DNA from: Oscillospiraceae bacterium
GTDB lineage: Bacteria; Bacillota; Clostridia; Oscillospirales; Ruminococcaceae
DNA: 47,615 nt
Assembly (NCBI GenBank): GCA_009777415.1
Contig: WRLX01000003.1
Coordinates: 1 to 47,615, forward strand
Direction: 5' to 3'
The translations under genes were made by a program, and so were the position numbers. The notes below the pieces were generated by a model. That model did not search any database, was not told where the DNA came from, and saw nothing but the letters and a program-made list of their open reading frames with translations. Positions 38,727 to 47,324 of this stretch are shown in pieces; position 1 is the first letter of the stretch, and each line of letters opens with the position of its first letter.

Positions 38727-39944
38727 TTATGCCACCACTGCTCTGTTTCGCCCGGCGTCCTTTGCCTCATACAATGCCTTATCGGCGATGTTTAGCGCGT
38801 CTTCGAGGTCATTCGCATTATTTATGTGGGTAATGCCGAAACTTGCCGAAACGCTGAGAGAAATACCGTCATCAAATGACATATTATTGATATTTATCGC
38901 ACTTCGTATACGTTCTGCATACATTTCTATATTTATCTTGTCTTTGTCATAAATAAATAAAACGAACTCCTCTCCGCCGTAACGAGCAAATAAGTCGCTT
39001 TGTCGTATTGATTTTTGCACCCTTTCAACGGCACATTTAAGTACATTGTCGCCTGTTTTGTGACCGTGTGTATCATTCACGCTTTTAAAATGGTCTAAAT
39101 CAAAAATGATTACATACGCATCACCTTTTACTAATTTTATTTCCTCAAACAGTTCGGAGGCAAGTTTCATAAACTGCCGCCTGTTCATAATCCCCGTAAG
39201 CGCGTCAATGTAAGCGATTTCCTCAACTTTCTTTTTCGCGCTCTCGACAGATAGTTTTTCATTATAATAAAGCTCCCGAAGAACACGGTCGGGATTTTCA
39301 ACCGTAAGATAAACCGCCAAAGTAATCAAAGTTGTACCAAGCCCCGAAACGAGCAACGTCGGAATAAAAAGCTGAACTACCGAAATACAGCTTTCCGACA
39401 GCAATGCTATCAGCATAATCCTGCGCTTTTCGGCATCTATTTTCGCCCAATACCGTAAAATATAAAAAATCATAGCCGCAATGTATATGCCTACAACAAC
39501 ATAAACTATGCTTGCACCGACTCCGACAGCATAATTTGTTATATCTGCTTCTGCGTAGCCCAATGGCGCAAAAGTGACGGCGACAATCGACAACGCCGCC
39601 GGAATGCCTAATATCACAATCATTTTTTTGCCGCGGTCGTCTCCCAACGCCAATTGCCTGACATAAATGAATGTAAAAAATGTAAAACAGCACAATGCGT
39701 AAATAAAGACTATGTGGAAAACCCTATTTAAAAGCGGCGGCACAACATCAAGATTATTAACCGTGTATACCGTAATCATATCGAATATCAATGAAATTAC
39801 TTGAAAAAGAAGCACAAAACGAAATAATGTATTCGCGAAGTTTGCCGTCCGCTTAATTGTTAAAAACGGGATTGCTATAGCAACTGTAAAACACATACAA
39901 GCTAACTGCAACCTAAGAACCATCAATAAATTTAACCCTTCCAA
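38727..39944 (-). CDS. Membrane diguanylate cyclase (GGDEF domain)
   Basis: GGDEF proteins make cyclic di-GMP. The protein, about 405 residues, has seven or so hydrophobic helices in the N-terminal 220 residues. The cyclase domain follows: LTGIMNRRQFMKLA, IFDLDHFKSVNDTHGH and the catalytic site RYGGEEF. No RxxD inhibitory site is seen just before it. TTG 39944 lies five nt after GAGGT; an upstream ATG (40001) and a later ATG (39923) are alternatives. The PilZ protein at 20459 is a possible receiver of its signal. Confidence 0.9.
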   Translation of the reverse strand: MEGLNLLMVLRLQLACMCFTVAIAIPFLTIKRTANFANTLFRFVLLFQVISLIFDMITVYTVNNLDVVPPLLNRVFHIVFIYALCCFTFFTFIYVRQLALGDDRGKKMIVILGIPAALSIVAVTFAPLGYAEADITNYAVGVGASIVYVVVGIYIAAMIFYILRYWAKIDAEKRRIMLIALLSESCISVVQLFIPTLLVSGLGTTLITLAVYLTVENPDRVLRELYYNEKLSVESAKKKVEEIAYIDALTGIMNRRQFMKLASELFEEIKLVKGDAYVIIFDLDHFKSVNDTHGHKTGDNVLKCAVERVQKSIRQSDLFARYGGEEFVLFIYDKDKINIEMYAERIRSAININNMSFDDGISLSVSASFGITHINNANDLEDALNIADKALYEAKDAGRNRAVVA

Positions 39945-40056
39945 ATCTACCTCACAAAAGTTTAATATTTTTATTATGACAGTTTCACTCCGAAAAATCA
40001 ACCTATTATATTATATAATCGAAATAAAGTTTTTAAAAAATTTTATAATAATCCTC

Positions 40057-40115
40057 TTGACATTCTCAAAAAAACATGATAAATTATATTAGCAGTCTTG
40101 TTACAAGAGTGCTAA
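40057..40115 (+). promoter_or_regulatory. CIRCE operator and promoter of htpG
   Basis: TTAGCAGTC (40089-40097), a 9-nt spacer and GAGTGCTAA (40107-40115) form a CIRCE element with one mismatch to the consensus TTAGCACTC-N9-GAGTGCTAA. TTGACA (40057-40062) stands 17 nt before a weak -10 (TAAATT, 40080-40085). CIRCE is the binding site of the HrcA heat-shock repressor. Confidence 0.92.
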
Positions 40116-40148
40116 TATAACTTCAAAACAGAAAGGAATGATTGTATA

Positions 40149-42083
40149 ATGTCAAAAAAAGAGGGGACTCCTTTGAAAGCTTTTAAAGCGGAGTCGAAAC
40201 GGCTTTTAGAGCTGATGATTAACTCAATTTACACACACAAGGAAATTTTTTTGAGGGAGCTTATTTCAAATGCGTCCGATGCAATGGACAAGCTGTACTA
40301 TAAGTCTATGAGCGAGAATCTCGGGCTGAGTCGCGGCGAGTTTGAGATAACAATACACCCCGATAAAAAAGAGCGGACTCTCACTATTACCGATAACGGA
40401 ATTGGTATGACTAAGGACGAATTAGAGAAAAATCTCGGAGTAATCGCACAGTCGGGAACACTTAGGTTTAGGGATGACTTAAACAAGTCCGCTGAAACTC
40501 CGGAGGACTTGTCGGTAATCGGGCAATTCGGTGTAGGTTTTTATTCTGCGTTTATGGTTGCAAAAAAAGTCATAGTAAAGTCAAAGCAATACGGCGTCGA
40601 TGAGGCGTTTATTTGGTCATCCGAGGGCGCGGACGGTTACACTGTCGAGCCGTGTGAACCGGAATCGCACGGGACGAGTATTACACTGTTTATCAAGGAA
40701 AATGCCGATGATGAAAGATATGACGAATTCCTTGAGCAATACCGTATTAAGAACTTAATCACCAAGTATTCCGACTATATTCGATACCCGATTAAAATGG
40801 AGATGACATCAAGCAAGCTTAAAGAGGAAACGGCAGAATCCGATAACCCGGAATATGAAGACACTGTTGAAGTCAAGACACTTAACAGCATGGTGCCTAT
40901 TTGGAAGAAAAACAAATCCGAGCTTAAAAATGAGGATTATCACGATTTTTATAAGGCGAAATTCATGGATTACACCGAGCCGCATTCGGTAATCCACGAC
41001 AAAACCGAGGGCGGAGCTACCTACTCGGCATTAATGTTTATCCCGAAAAAAGCTCCGTTTGACTATTACACTAAGGAATATGAAAAAGGCTTACAGCTTT
41101 ATTCGAGCGGCGTTATGATAATGGAAAAATGTTCCGACCTCTTGCCCGACCATTTTTCTTTTGTGAGGGGTCTTGTGGACAGCGAGGATTTATCGCTCAA
41201 CATTTCAAGAGAAATGCTGCAACATGACAGACAGCTAAAAGTAATCGCTAAAAGCATTGAGCGTTCAATCCGCTCAGAGTTAAAGAAGATGCTCCGCTCA
41301 GAGCGTGAAAAATACGTTGAGTTTTGGGGTGCGTTCGGAACTCAAGTAAAATTCGGCGTGTATAACGGGTTCGGACAAAACAATGACGCGCTGAAAGATT
41401 TGTTAGTGTTTCACTCAAGCTCCGAAAACGCACTCACAACCTTGGACGAATACGTAACGCGCATGAAAGAAAATCAGGAGGCTATTTACTATGCGGCAGG
41501 TGACACAATTCAGCGAATTGACTCACTCCCGCAGGTTGAAACACTTAAAGATAAGGGATTTGAAATTTTATACCTCACTGAAAATGTCGATGAATTTTGC
41601 CTGCAAATGTTGGCGCAATACGGGAAAGATGACGAGAGTGCAAAACCTTTCAAGTCAATCCAAAGTGCGGATGTTGATGTTGCGGACGAATCCGAAAAAG
41701 ACGAAATTAAAAAAATCAACGATGATTCCAAAGCACTGTTAGACGTGATGAAAGAGGCATTAGGTGATAAAATCGCCGATGTAAAAGTCTCGAAACGCCT
41801 TAAAACTCACCCGGTTTGCCTTACAAGCAGCGGACTGCTGACTACGCAAATGGAAAAGGTATTGAGTGCGATGCCTACCGATAACAAAGCTAAGGCAGAC
41901 AAAGTTTTGGAAATCAATTCCGGGCATCCCATATTCGAAAAACTGCAATTCCTATACGACAACGACAAGGAAAAGCTCGGAGTTTATGCCGATATTCTGT
42001 ATAATCAAGCGTTGTTGATTGAGGGAATGCCGGTCGAAAATCCCGCCGAATTTGCACAAAAGATGTGCGGATTAATGATTTAA
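40149..42083 (+). CDS. htpG: Chaperone HtpG (Hsp90)
   Basis: HtpG is the bacterial Hsp90, an ATP-driven dimeric chaperone. The 644-residue protein has the N-terminal ATPase domain with FLRELISNASDAMDKLYY, ITDNGIGMTKDEL and IGQFGVGFYSAFMVA. The middle domain shows LYSSGVMIMEKCSDLLPDHF and VDSEDLSLNISREMLQ. The C-terminal dimerisation domain is present. The length is normal. The ATG follows CAGAAAGGAATGATTG. It stands alone between a GGDEF gene and a terminator and has a CIRCE operator. Confidence 0.97.
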   Translation: MSKKEGTPLKAFKAESKRLLELMINSIYTHKEIFLRELISNASDAMDKLYYKSMSENLGLSRGEFEITIHPDKKERTLTITDNGIGMTKDELEKNLGVIAQSGTLRFRDDLNKSAETPEDLSVIGQFGVGFYSAFMVAKKVIVKSKQYGVDEAFIWSSEGADGYTVEPCEPESHGTSITLFIKENADDERYDEFLEQYRIKNLITKYSDYIRYPIKMEMTSSKLKEETAESDNPEYEDTVEVKTLNSMVPIWKKNKSELKNEDYHDFYKAKFMDYTEPHSVIHDKTEGGATYSALMFIPKKAPFDYYTKEYEKGLQLYSSGVMIMEKCSDLLPDHFSFVRGLVDSEDLSLNISREMLQHDRQLKVIAKSIERSIRSELKKMLRSEREKYVEFWGAFGTQVKFGVYNGFGQNNDALKDLLVFHSSSENALTTLDEYVTRMKENQEAIYYAAGDTIQRIDSLPQVETLKDKGFEILYLTENVDEFCLQMLAQYGKDDESAKPFKSIQSADVDVADESEKDEIKKINDDSKALLDVMKEALGDKIADVKVSKRLKTHPVCLTSSGLLTTQMEKVLSAMPTDNKAKADKVLEINSGHPIFEKLQFLYDNDKEKLGVYADILYNQALLIEGMPVENPAEFAQKMCGLMI

Positions 42084-42091
42084 AGCATCAA

Positions 42092-42125
42092 AATTCCCGC
42101 AAACGAAAATTCGTTTGCGGGAATT
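42092..42125. terminator. Bidirectional terminator after htpG
   Basis: AATTCCCGCAAACGAA (42092-42107) and TTCGTTTGCGGGAATT (42110-42125) form a perfect 16-bp stem with a 2-nt loop. TTCTTCT follows on the plus strand. The next gene converges from the other side. Confidence 0.85.
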
Positions 42126-42128
42126 CTT

Positions 42129-43190
42129 CTAACTCACTATCTGACGTTCGCTCCCATCGGGTCTCATTTTATAAAGCACAGTGCTACCTGTTTCGGGGTC
42201 TATATCGCCGAAATTGCTGTAATAAATCCAGTTTCCGGCAAGGTTTATGCGTCCGCTGTCATCGCTGTTCAACTTCATTTTGTCTGTGCCGTCGGTGCGG
42301 ACTCTGTAAATACTCCCGCCGTCGCCGATGTTGCTGTAATACATCCATTCGCCGTCATCGTCAACATTGATATACTCGCCGTCATCGTCGGTGAGCCTTG
42401 TTTTGCCCGAACCGTTGACATTTATTTTGAAAATGCCCAACTCGTCATCATTTTCCGTGTCGTCGGCGTTTACATAGTAAATCCAATTGTCGACAATGGT
42501 GACATATTCGGTATCACCCTCGATAATCACTTCCCTATCGCTCCCGTCGGTGCGAATCCTGTACATTTCCCAGCCGCTGTCGCTTATATTGCTGTAATAT
42601 ATCAGGTTTCCGACAACTCCGACATACTCGCTTTCATCGTCATTCAGCTTTGTCCGCTCCGTGCCGTCGGTTTTGATTTTATAAATTTTGCCCTCATCAT
42701 CGCCGTTGCTGTAGTACACCCAGTCGCCGACTACATTGACATACCCGGCATTGTCCGCGGTCAGCTCTGTCCACTCTGTGGAATCTGTCTTGATTTTGTG
42801 AATCCCGCCGTACAAACTCGAATAATAAACCCACTCGCCGATAACATTGAGCCACAAAGCGTAGTCGCCGCAAACCAATACTCCGGCAGACACTCTGTCG
42901 GCGCGGGTCTTGAAAACCTGAAAGTTTGTCGCAACATAATAAATCCAATTCCCTTGAACTGCCGCCAACCCGTAATTGTTAATATTCCCGCTACTGTTGC
43001 CTCTTAGGTTGACATCAAGGCGTACCGCATCGGCATCCGCCGCCTCCCAATCAAGTGTCGGGATTGATGGGTCACGTTCCCCCCTGTCACTGCGTCCGTT
43101 TTCGTCATCATTGTTCCTGTCGCAAGCAGACAGGCTTACGAGCATGATTAGTGCCGTCAGCATTGCGATTGTTTTTTTCAGATTAGTCAT
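42129..43190 (-). CDS. DUF5050-like lipoprotein with YWTD-type repeats
   Basis: The 353-residue protein has a lipoprotein signal (LSAC, C23) and an acidic Asp/Asn/Arg-rich linker. The rest is at least seven repeats of about 40 residues with the pattern NWIYYSNxxDxxxIYRIKTDGTxxTKL, known in DUF5050 and YWTD-propeller proteins. Most repeats carry Asp-Asp loops between NxxGxWVYYSN and TDGT. Only the first repeats are less regular. No catalytic residues are evident. The ATG follows AAAGGAGAACTC. It lies 40 nt downstream of the LRR surface gene and may share its operon. Confidence 0.75.
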   Translation of the reverse strand: MTNLKKTIAMLTALIMLVSLSACDRNNDDENGRSDRGERDPSIPTLDWEAADADAVRLDVNLRGNSSGNINNYGLAAVQGNWIYYVATNFQVFKTRADRVSAGVLVCGDYALWLNVIGEWVYYSSLYGGIHKIKTDSTEWTELTADNAGYVNVVGDWVYYSNGDDEGKIYKIKTDGTERTKLNDDESEYVGVVGNLIYYSNISDSGWEMYRIRTDGSDREVIIEGDTEYVTIVDNWIYYVNADDTENDDELGIFKINVNGSGKTRLTDDDGEYINVDDDGEWMYYSNIGDGGSIYRVRTDGTDKMKLNSDDSGRINLAGNWIYYSNFGDIDPETGSTVLYKMRPDGSERQIVS

Positions 43191-43230
43191 TTGTTTTTGA
43201 GTTCTCCTTTTAAATTATAATAATTGAGTT

Positions 43231-44871
43231 TTACCAACACAAGCCGCATAAACATTGGTCACGACCCCCAAAATAACCACATTCCGTAAAACGGGACATA
43301 ATTACGTCTATCACACTGGGCATACCTACTAAATGCTTCAACATCTCCAACACATCAAAAATAATAGGCTTATTTTCAACAGGACGTTCGTCAACAATCA
43401 ATGCCGCATAAAGCGCGTACCCACATTTGTCAACTGCGCTATCTATTCCCACTATACTCTTAAGGACTTCAAGCACATCTAAGATTGTGAGTTCTTCATT
43501 GCCGAGAATGTGACCTGCCTTAAACCTGCCCCCTTCACACATACTGCAATTATCACAGGGGTCGGGTACAAATACAAGAGGTATAATATCATACACAATA
43601 AACTCCAGTACCATTCGATACTCCGCCATTGCTCCGAACGGCACATATAAAGTAGCCAAAAGAGGCGCGTTATACACCCAAATGTCAAAAAACTCCACTT
43701 GTGGCGGTGCTGAACCTTTAAAAGTCAAAGAAGTCAAGCTTGTGCATTCATAAAACGGTTGCTCCTCTATTCTTGAAACACTTGCGGGGAATATTACCTC
43801 TGTCAAACTGCTACTATACGCAAACGCAGACCTGAGTATTTGGGTAACTCCTTCGGGAACTACATATACACTGTCCGTTCTGCCCGGCGGGTATTGAACA
43901 AGCCGCATATCATTTCTCTCTGCAATTCCGTAAAACAAAACTCCGTCAATAGAGTAATAATAGCGTTCATTATCGGGGCTGACGTTAATATTAATCAAAC
44001 TTGTGCAACCGTAAAACGCCGTTCTGGCTACCATGCTGACTTTAGCGGGAATTGATACTTCGGTAAGTGCTACACAATGGGCAAAAGCGCGCCCTATGTG
44101 GGTGATGCTGTCGGGGATTGTAACAGACGTTAAATGTTTGCTGTAAGCAAATGCCTCATCAGATATATACGTAACTTCATCGGGAATTGCGTAATGACTG
44201 TCAGTTCTGCCCACCGGATACGCCACCAAAAAATGGTTATAATAGACTTGCACATCTATGTCTGATAATACAACATGATTTGACTCTGAGAACAACACGC
44301 CGTCAACAGCGTAATAATAACTAAAATCCTTTTCATAATCAAGGTTTTCTCTTTTTTGAGCGGCATTTATCTGAGTAAGGGCAGTGCAACCGCTAAACGC
44401 TTCGTACCCTATCCTCGTAACGCTATTCGGGATTGTAATTTCTGTTAAATTTTGGCAAAAAGTAAACGCCCACTCACCTATATACGTCACACTATCGGGG
44501 ATTATAACCTCGGTTAGGTTATTGCAACTGTTAAACGCGCTTCTCCCTATCCTCGTAACGCTGTTCGGAATTGTAATTTCGGTAATATTTACTTGTGAAA
44601 AAGCATAGTCGCCTATCTCGGTAACTTTGTCACCGATTATTATGTTCTTTATGTCGTGAGGACTGACAACATCGTTGCTATAAATAAGTGCGTTTGTCCA
44701 AGTGTCTTTCCAAGCTGTCGTACCTTCGTTTGTAGTGACTGTAAGCGTTCCTGTTGAGAAATTATAGTGCCAGCCGTTACCCTGACTATCGGATACTGCC
44801 GCCATAACTGTCGGTATAGCCGCAAACACCATTGCAACTATAATAAGAATTGCTAAAAACCTGTTTTTCAT
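43231..44871 (-). CDS. BspA-type LRR surface protein with dockerin-like C terminus
   Basis: The 546-residue protein has a signal peptide (cleavage near VMAAV). It has many leucine-rich repeats of the BspA/LRR_5 type, for example IPNSVTRIGRSAFNSCNNLT, VIIPDSVTYIGEWAFTFCQN and IPDSITHIGRAFAHC. A Cys-containing linker (CDNCSMCEGG) precedes two dockerin-like units (LGNEELTILDVLEVLKSIVG and IIFDVLEMLKHLVGM). A short Cys-rich tail ends in QCLCGLCW. Such proteins bind host or plant surfaces in other species. ATG 44871 is chosen; an upstream ATG (44883) lies within the Shine-Dalgarno. The promoter is at 44933-44960. Confidence 0.85.
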   Translation of the reverse strand: MKNRFLAILIIVAMVFAAIPTVMAAVSDSQGNGWHYNFSTGTLTVTTNEGTTAWKDTWTNALIYSNDVVSPHDIKNIIIGDKVTEIGDYAFSQVNITEITIPNSVTRIGRSAFNSCNNLTEVIIPDSVTYIGEWAFTFCQNLTEITIPNSVTRIGYEAFSGCTALTQINAAQKRENLDYEKDFSYYYAVDGVLFSESNHVVLSDIDVQVYYNHFLVAYPVGRTDSHYAIPDEVTYISDEAFAYSKHLTSVTIPDSITHIGRAFAHCVALTEVSIPAKVSMVARTAFYGCTSLININVSPDNERYYYSIDGVLFYGIAERNDMRLVQYPPGRTDSVYVVPEGVTQILRSAFAYSSSLTEVIFPASVSRIEEQPFYECTSLTSLTFKGSAPPQVEFFDIWVYNAPLLATLYVPFGAMAEYRMVLEFIVYDIIPLVFVPDPCDNCSMCEGGRFKAGHILGNEELTILDVLEVLKSIVGIDSAVDKCGYALYAALIVDERPVENKPIIFDVLEMLKHLVGMPSVIDVIMSRFTECGYFGGRDQCLCGLCW

Positions 44872-44908
44872 AATTACGACCATTCCTTTCTACACAAACG
44901 TGCGACCC
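44872..44908 (-). repeat. Remnant of a leader cassette before the LRR gene
   Basis: On the minus strand GCACGTTTGTGTAGAAAGG, AATGGTCGTAATT and ATG resemble the 3' part of the tandem cassettes at 46301-46539 (TGTGCAGAAAGGGCATGGTC). The leader ORF part is missing, and the unit is fused directly to the gene start. Confidence 0.6.
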
Positions 44909-44932
44909 AATTATTTTTATGGTAATAATTAC

Positions 44933-44960
44933 ATTATACACCAAAAATTCAAAAAGTCAA
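44933..44960 (-). promoter_or_regulatory. Promoter of the LRR surface gene
   Basis: On the minus strand TTGACT (44960-44955), a 16-nt spacer and TATAAT (44938-44933) lie about 60 nt before the ATG. Confidence 0.75.
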
Positions 44961-44982
44961 TAAAAAATTTTTTATAAAACCC

Positions 44983-46224
44983 TCACAAGCCAATCAACCT
45001 CTCAACCGCCGACAAAACCCCAATCCTACCCGAGGCAAAAGTCATACCCCCCTGTAAAAACACAGTGTAAGGTTCGCGTATCGGCGCGTCCGCACTTAAC
45101 TCAATCGACGCTCCCGAAGTAAACGCTCCCGCCGCCATAATTACCTTATTATTATAGCCCGGCATATCCCATGGCTCGGGTGCGGCAAAACTGTCAATCG
45201 GGCTTCCCGCTTGGATTCCCTCGCAAAAAGCGCGTAGTCGGCTTTCGCATTTAAGGTTGATTGCCGCGATTATATCAGTTCTGCACTCATCGTCAAAGCG
45301 CGGAAAACACTCATACCCCAACAGCGACATTAACGCAAGCGCAAACGCAGACGTTTTAAGTGCGGCGGCAACAGTTTCGGGTGCGCGAAAAAGCCCCAAA
45401 TACATGGCGCGGTTTTGGTTAAGGCTGCACCCGGCTTCCGAACCGATTCCGGGTACGGTAAGGCGGCAGGCACACAGCTCGACTAAGTCATCGTTGCCCG
45501 CAATGTAGCCGCCTGTTTCGGCTATTCCGCCGCCGGGGTTTTTAATAAGACTTCCCACTATTAAATCCGCGCCGACTGATACAGGCTCAGTCTTTTCGCA
45601 AAACTCGCCGTAGCAGTTATCAACCATAACAATTGCGGAAGGATTTACCCCCTTGACCGTTGTCACAATTTCGCCGATTTGGCGGACAGTCAGCGGTTTT
45701 CGCAGGGAGTATCCCCTTGAACGCTGAACAAACACCGCTTTAACCCTTGAATCGGCACACTCCCGCCGAATTGCGGGAAAATCGGGTTCAAAGTCAGGGA
45801 GAAGCTCAACTTGGCTGTATTCTATGCTGTATTCTTTCAGAGAGCCGCCTGTGTCACCGCTAATCACACCATGCAGTGTATCATAAGGTTTACCCGTTAC
45901 CGAGACAAGCCTGTCCCCCGCCCGCAATACGCCGAAAAGCGCAACGGTAATCGCATGAGTTCCGTTAATAAAGTTGTGGCGGACTAACGCGCTTTTTGCC
46001 CCCAATGATTCGGCAAATACTTTGTCAAGGGTATCCCTCCCCTCATCACTATAGCCGTAACCGTTGCTCCCCCGCAGATGGTGCTCGGATACGCGGTTGT
46101 TAATGAACGCGCTTAATACTTTTTCGCCGTTGTGCCGCGCAATTTCGTCAAAACGCTTGAAGACAGCGGAACACATTTCCTCAGCTTGATTCGCTTTTTT
46201 AATTAACTTGTCGTTAAATTTCAT
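44983..46224 (-). CDS. Methionine gamma-lyase family PLP enzyme (aluminium-resistance family)
   Basis: The 413-residue protein belongs to the PLP family often called aluminium-resistance or methionine gamma-lyase-like (YnbB), by its typical blocks. These are RHNFINGTHAITVALFGVLR, SVTGKPYDTLHGVISG, FVQRSRGYSLRKPL and MVDNCYGEFCE. SLIKNPGGGIAETGGYIAG holds the likely PLP lysine. The true substrate of the family is uncertain. The ATG follows GGAGGAATTATTT. The gene has a strong promoter and is divergent from the small anchored protein at 46540. Confidence 0.92.
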   Translation of the reverse strand: MKFNDKLIKKANQAEEMCSAVFKRFDEIARHNGEKVLSAFINNRVSEHHLRGSNGYGYSDEGRDTLDKVFAESLGAKSALVRHNFINGTHAITVALFGVLRAGDRLVSVTGKPYDTLHGVISGDTGGSLKEYSIEYSQVELLPDFEPDFPAIRRECADSRVKAVFVQRSRGYSLRKPLTVRQIGEIVTTVKGVNPSAIVMVDNCYGEFCEKTEPVSVGADLIVGSLIKNPGGGIAETGGYIAGNDDLVELCACRLTVPGIGSEAGCSLNQNRAMYLGLFRAPETVAAALKTSAFALALMSLLGYECFPRFDDECRTDIIAAINLKCESRLRAFCEGIQAGSPIDSFAAPEPWDMPGYNNKVIMAAGAFTSGASIELSADAPIREPYTVFLQGGMTFASGRIGVLSAVERLIGL

Positions 46225-46262
46225 AAATAATTCCTCCGATTTTGTCTAATAATATATTATGT

Positions 46263-46291
46263 ATTATAATATTAAAAAGACCGATTGTCAA
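46263..46291 (-). promoter_or_regulatory. Promoter of the PLP lyase gene
   Basis: On the minus strand TTGACA (46291-46286), a 17-nt spacer and TATAAT (46268-46263) form a near-perfect sigmaA promoter 39 nt before the ATG. Confidence 0.85.
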
Positions 46292-46300
46292 CCGCCGGAA

Positions 46301-46539
46301 AGGGCATGGTCATAAGTTTGAAAATAAATCTACGTAAATGGGAAAACGAATTCTTATGGCACATTTGTGCAGAAAGGGCATGGTCATAAGTTTGAAAACA
46401 AATCTACGTAAATGGGAAAACGAATTTTTATGGCACATTTGTGCAGAAAGGGCATGGTCATAAGTTTGAAAACAAATCTACGTAAATGGGAAAACGAATT
46501 TTTATGGAACATTTGTGCAGAAAGGGCATGGGTAAAAAA
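46301..46539 (+). repeat. Three tandem 74-bp leader cassettes before the 46540 gene
   Basis: Units 46301-46374, 46375-46448 and 46449-46522 are nearly identical and a partial unit leads to ATG 46540. TTG starts lie at 46318, 46392 and 46466, all 74 nt apart and 74 nt from the gene. The first two ORFs encode LK(I/T)NLRKWENEF and LWHICAERAWS with TAA 2 nt before the next TTG. The third, because GGTCATAA became GGGTAAAA, runs on and stops in a TGA overlapping the gene start (ATGA). This is a chain of three leaders that could hand ribosomes on to the gene. It fills the 315-nt gap with the divergent promoter at 46263-46291. Confidence 0.9.
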
Positions 46540-47022
46540 ATGAAAAAAAAGATGATTTTTATATCGATTTCGGTTGCGGTTGCAGTCATTGCCGTAGCGG
46601 CTTATAAACTCTTCAATCCGCCCGTTGACAGTGTACCGTTGCAGAAACTTCAAGAGGAAATGTTCCTTTACGACAACTGGGCTGTCTTCCAAAAAAGCAC
46701 CGGCAGCCCTGTTATGGATGAGCGAGTTGCCGTTTATGCCGACAAAATGCTGGAGGAAGCGCGAAACAGCGGAATCGGGTTCAGCGAAGCTTCCCGCTAT
46801 GACTTGGGCATAGTTTTAGTGGACTTTGACGACGATGAGTCGGGCGAGTGGTTCAGGCGCAACTCATGGCGATTTGGTTTTAATTATCAAGGTGAGCGGG
46901 ATATGCAGGATAATGAGGCGGATTTCCGCTTTGTAGGCGTGTTCCCCGCCGAGCAAATGTATTACTCGGGCGTAAAGCCGGACGAGTATGCTGAGTTCCT
47001 TTCTTATCACGCTTTTATATAA
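46540..47022 (+). CDS. Small membrane-anchored protein of unknown function
   Basis: The 160-residue protein has an N-terminal basic end and one hydrophobic helix (IFISISVAVAVIAVAAYKLF), most likely a membrane anchor. The external part is acidic: QKLQEEMFLYDNWAVFQKST, then MLEEARNSGIGFSEASRYDL and IVLVDFDDDESGEWFRRNSW. There is no Cys lipobox and no recognised domain. It is the only gene in the window with three leader cassettes, which may mean that its translation is finely adjusted. The tRNA-Gly gene follows. Confidence 0.6.
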   Translation: MKKKMIFISISVAVAVIAVAAYKLFNPPVDSVPLQKLQEEMFLYDNWAVFQKSTGSPVMDERVAVYADKMLEEARNSGIGFSEASRYDLGIVLVDFDDDESGEWFRRNSWRFGFNYQGERDMQDNEADFRFVGVFPAEQMYYSGVKPDEYAEFLSYHAFI

Positions 47023-47056
47023 ATAAAAAATTTTTTTATTTTTTTTAAAAAAAGTA

Positions 47057-47085
47057 TTGACAAAACGATTTTTACTGTGTATAAT
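47057..47085 (+). promoter_or_regulatory. Promoter of tRNA-Gly
   Basis: TTGACA (47057-47062), a 17-nt spacer and TATAAT (47080-47085) give a consensus sigmaA promoter 25 nt before the tRNA. Confidence 0.92.
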
Positions 47086-47110
47086 CTATAAAGTCAGGCA
47101 AATACAAATT

Positions 47111-47183
47111 GCGGATCTAGCTCATCCGGTAGAGCGCCACCTTGCCAAGGTGGAGGTAGCGAGTTCGAGCCTCGTGATCCGCT
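47111..47183 (+). tRNA. tRNA-Gly (anticodon GCC)
   Basis: The acceptor stem GCGGATC pairs with GATCCGC. The anticodon stem CCACC/GGTGG encloses TTGCCAA, so the anticodon is GCC, glycine. The T arm is GCGAG-TTCGAGC-CTCGT. The 73-nt gene has discriminator T and no encoded CCA. D loop and variable loop are normal. Confidence 0.97.
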
Positions 47184-47191
47184 TATTGAAA

Positions 47192-47277
47192 GTAAGGGTG
47201 TAACACCCCGCTCCTCCGGGGCGGCACTCTCGCCCGTAGGCGAGGGGTGCAAGGCTTGCCTTGCGGTGTTACCTTAC
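47192..47277 (+). other. Cloverleaf-like four-way junction after tRNA-Gly
   Basis: An outer stem (GTAAG/CTTAC and GTAACACC/GGTGTTAC, with small bulges; arms 47192-47207 and 47265-47277) encloses three adjacent perfect hairpins. They are CCGCTCC/GGGGCGG (47208-47224, including one G-T pair), CTCTCGCC/GGCGAGGG (47227-47246) and GCAAGG/CCTTGC (47249-47264). The segment is much richer in GC than its surroundings. It contains no ORF and is not tRNA-like in sequence. It could be a structured RNA, a processing signal or a small mobile palindrome. Confidence 0.6.
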
Positions 47278-47286
47278 ATTGCTTTT

Positions 47287-47319
47287 AACCCCGCTTAATC
47301 GAAAGGATTAAGCGGGGTT
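47287..47319. terminator. Terminator hairpin between tRNA-Gly and murB
   Basis: AACCCCGCTTAATC (47287-47300) and GATTAAGCGGGGTT (47306-47319) form a perfect 14-bp stem with a 5-nt loop between convergent transcripts. The T-tracts on both sides are short (TTCTTAATT; TTAAAAGC on the other strand), so efficiency is uncertain. Confidence 0.75.
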
Positions 47320-47324
47320 CTTAA

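Noticed and set aside
42129-43190. Possible frameshift in the irregular first repeats of the DUF5050-like protein
   Set aside because: The reading frame is open throughout, and variation in the first repeats is normal for propeller proteins.
46301-46539. Regular repeats that might be a CRISPR array
   Set aside because: Units are contiguous 74-bp copies without variable spacers, and no cas genes are present.
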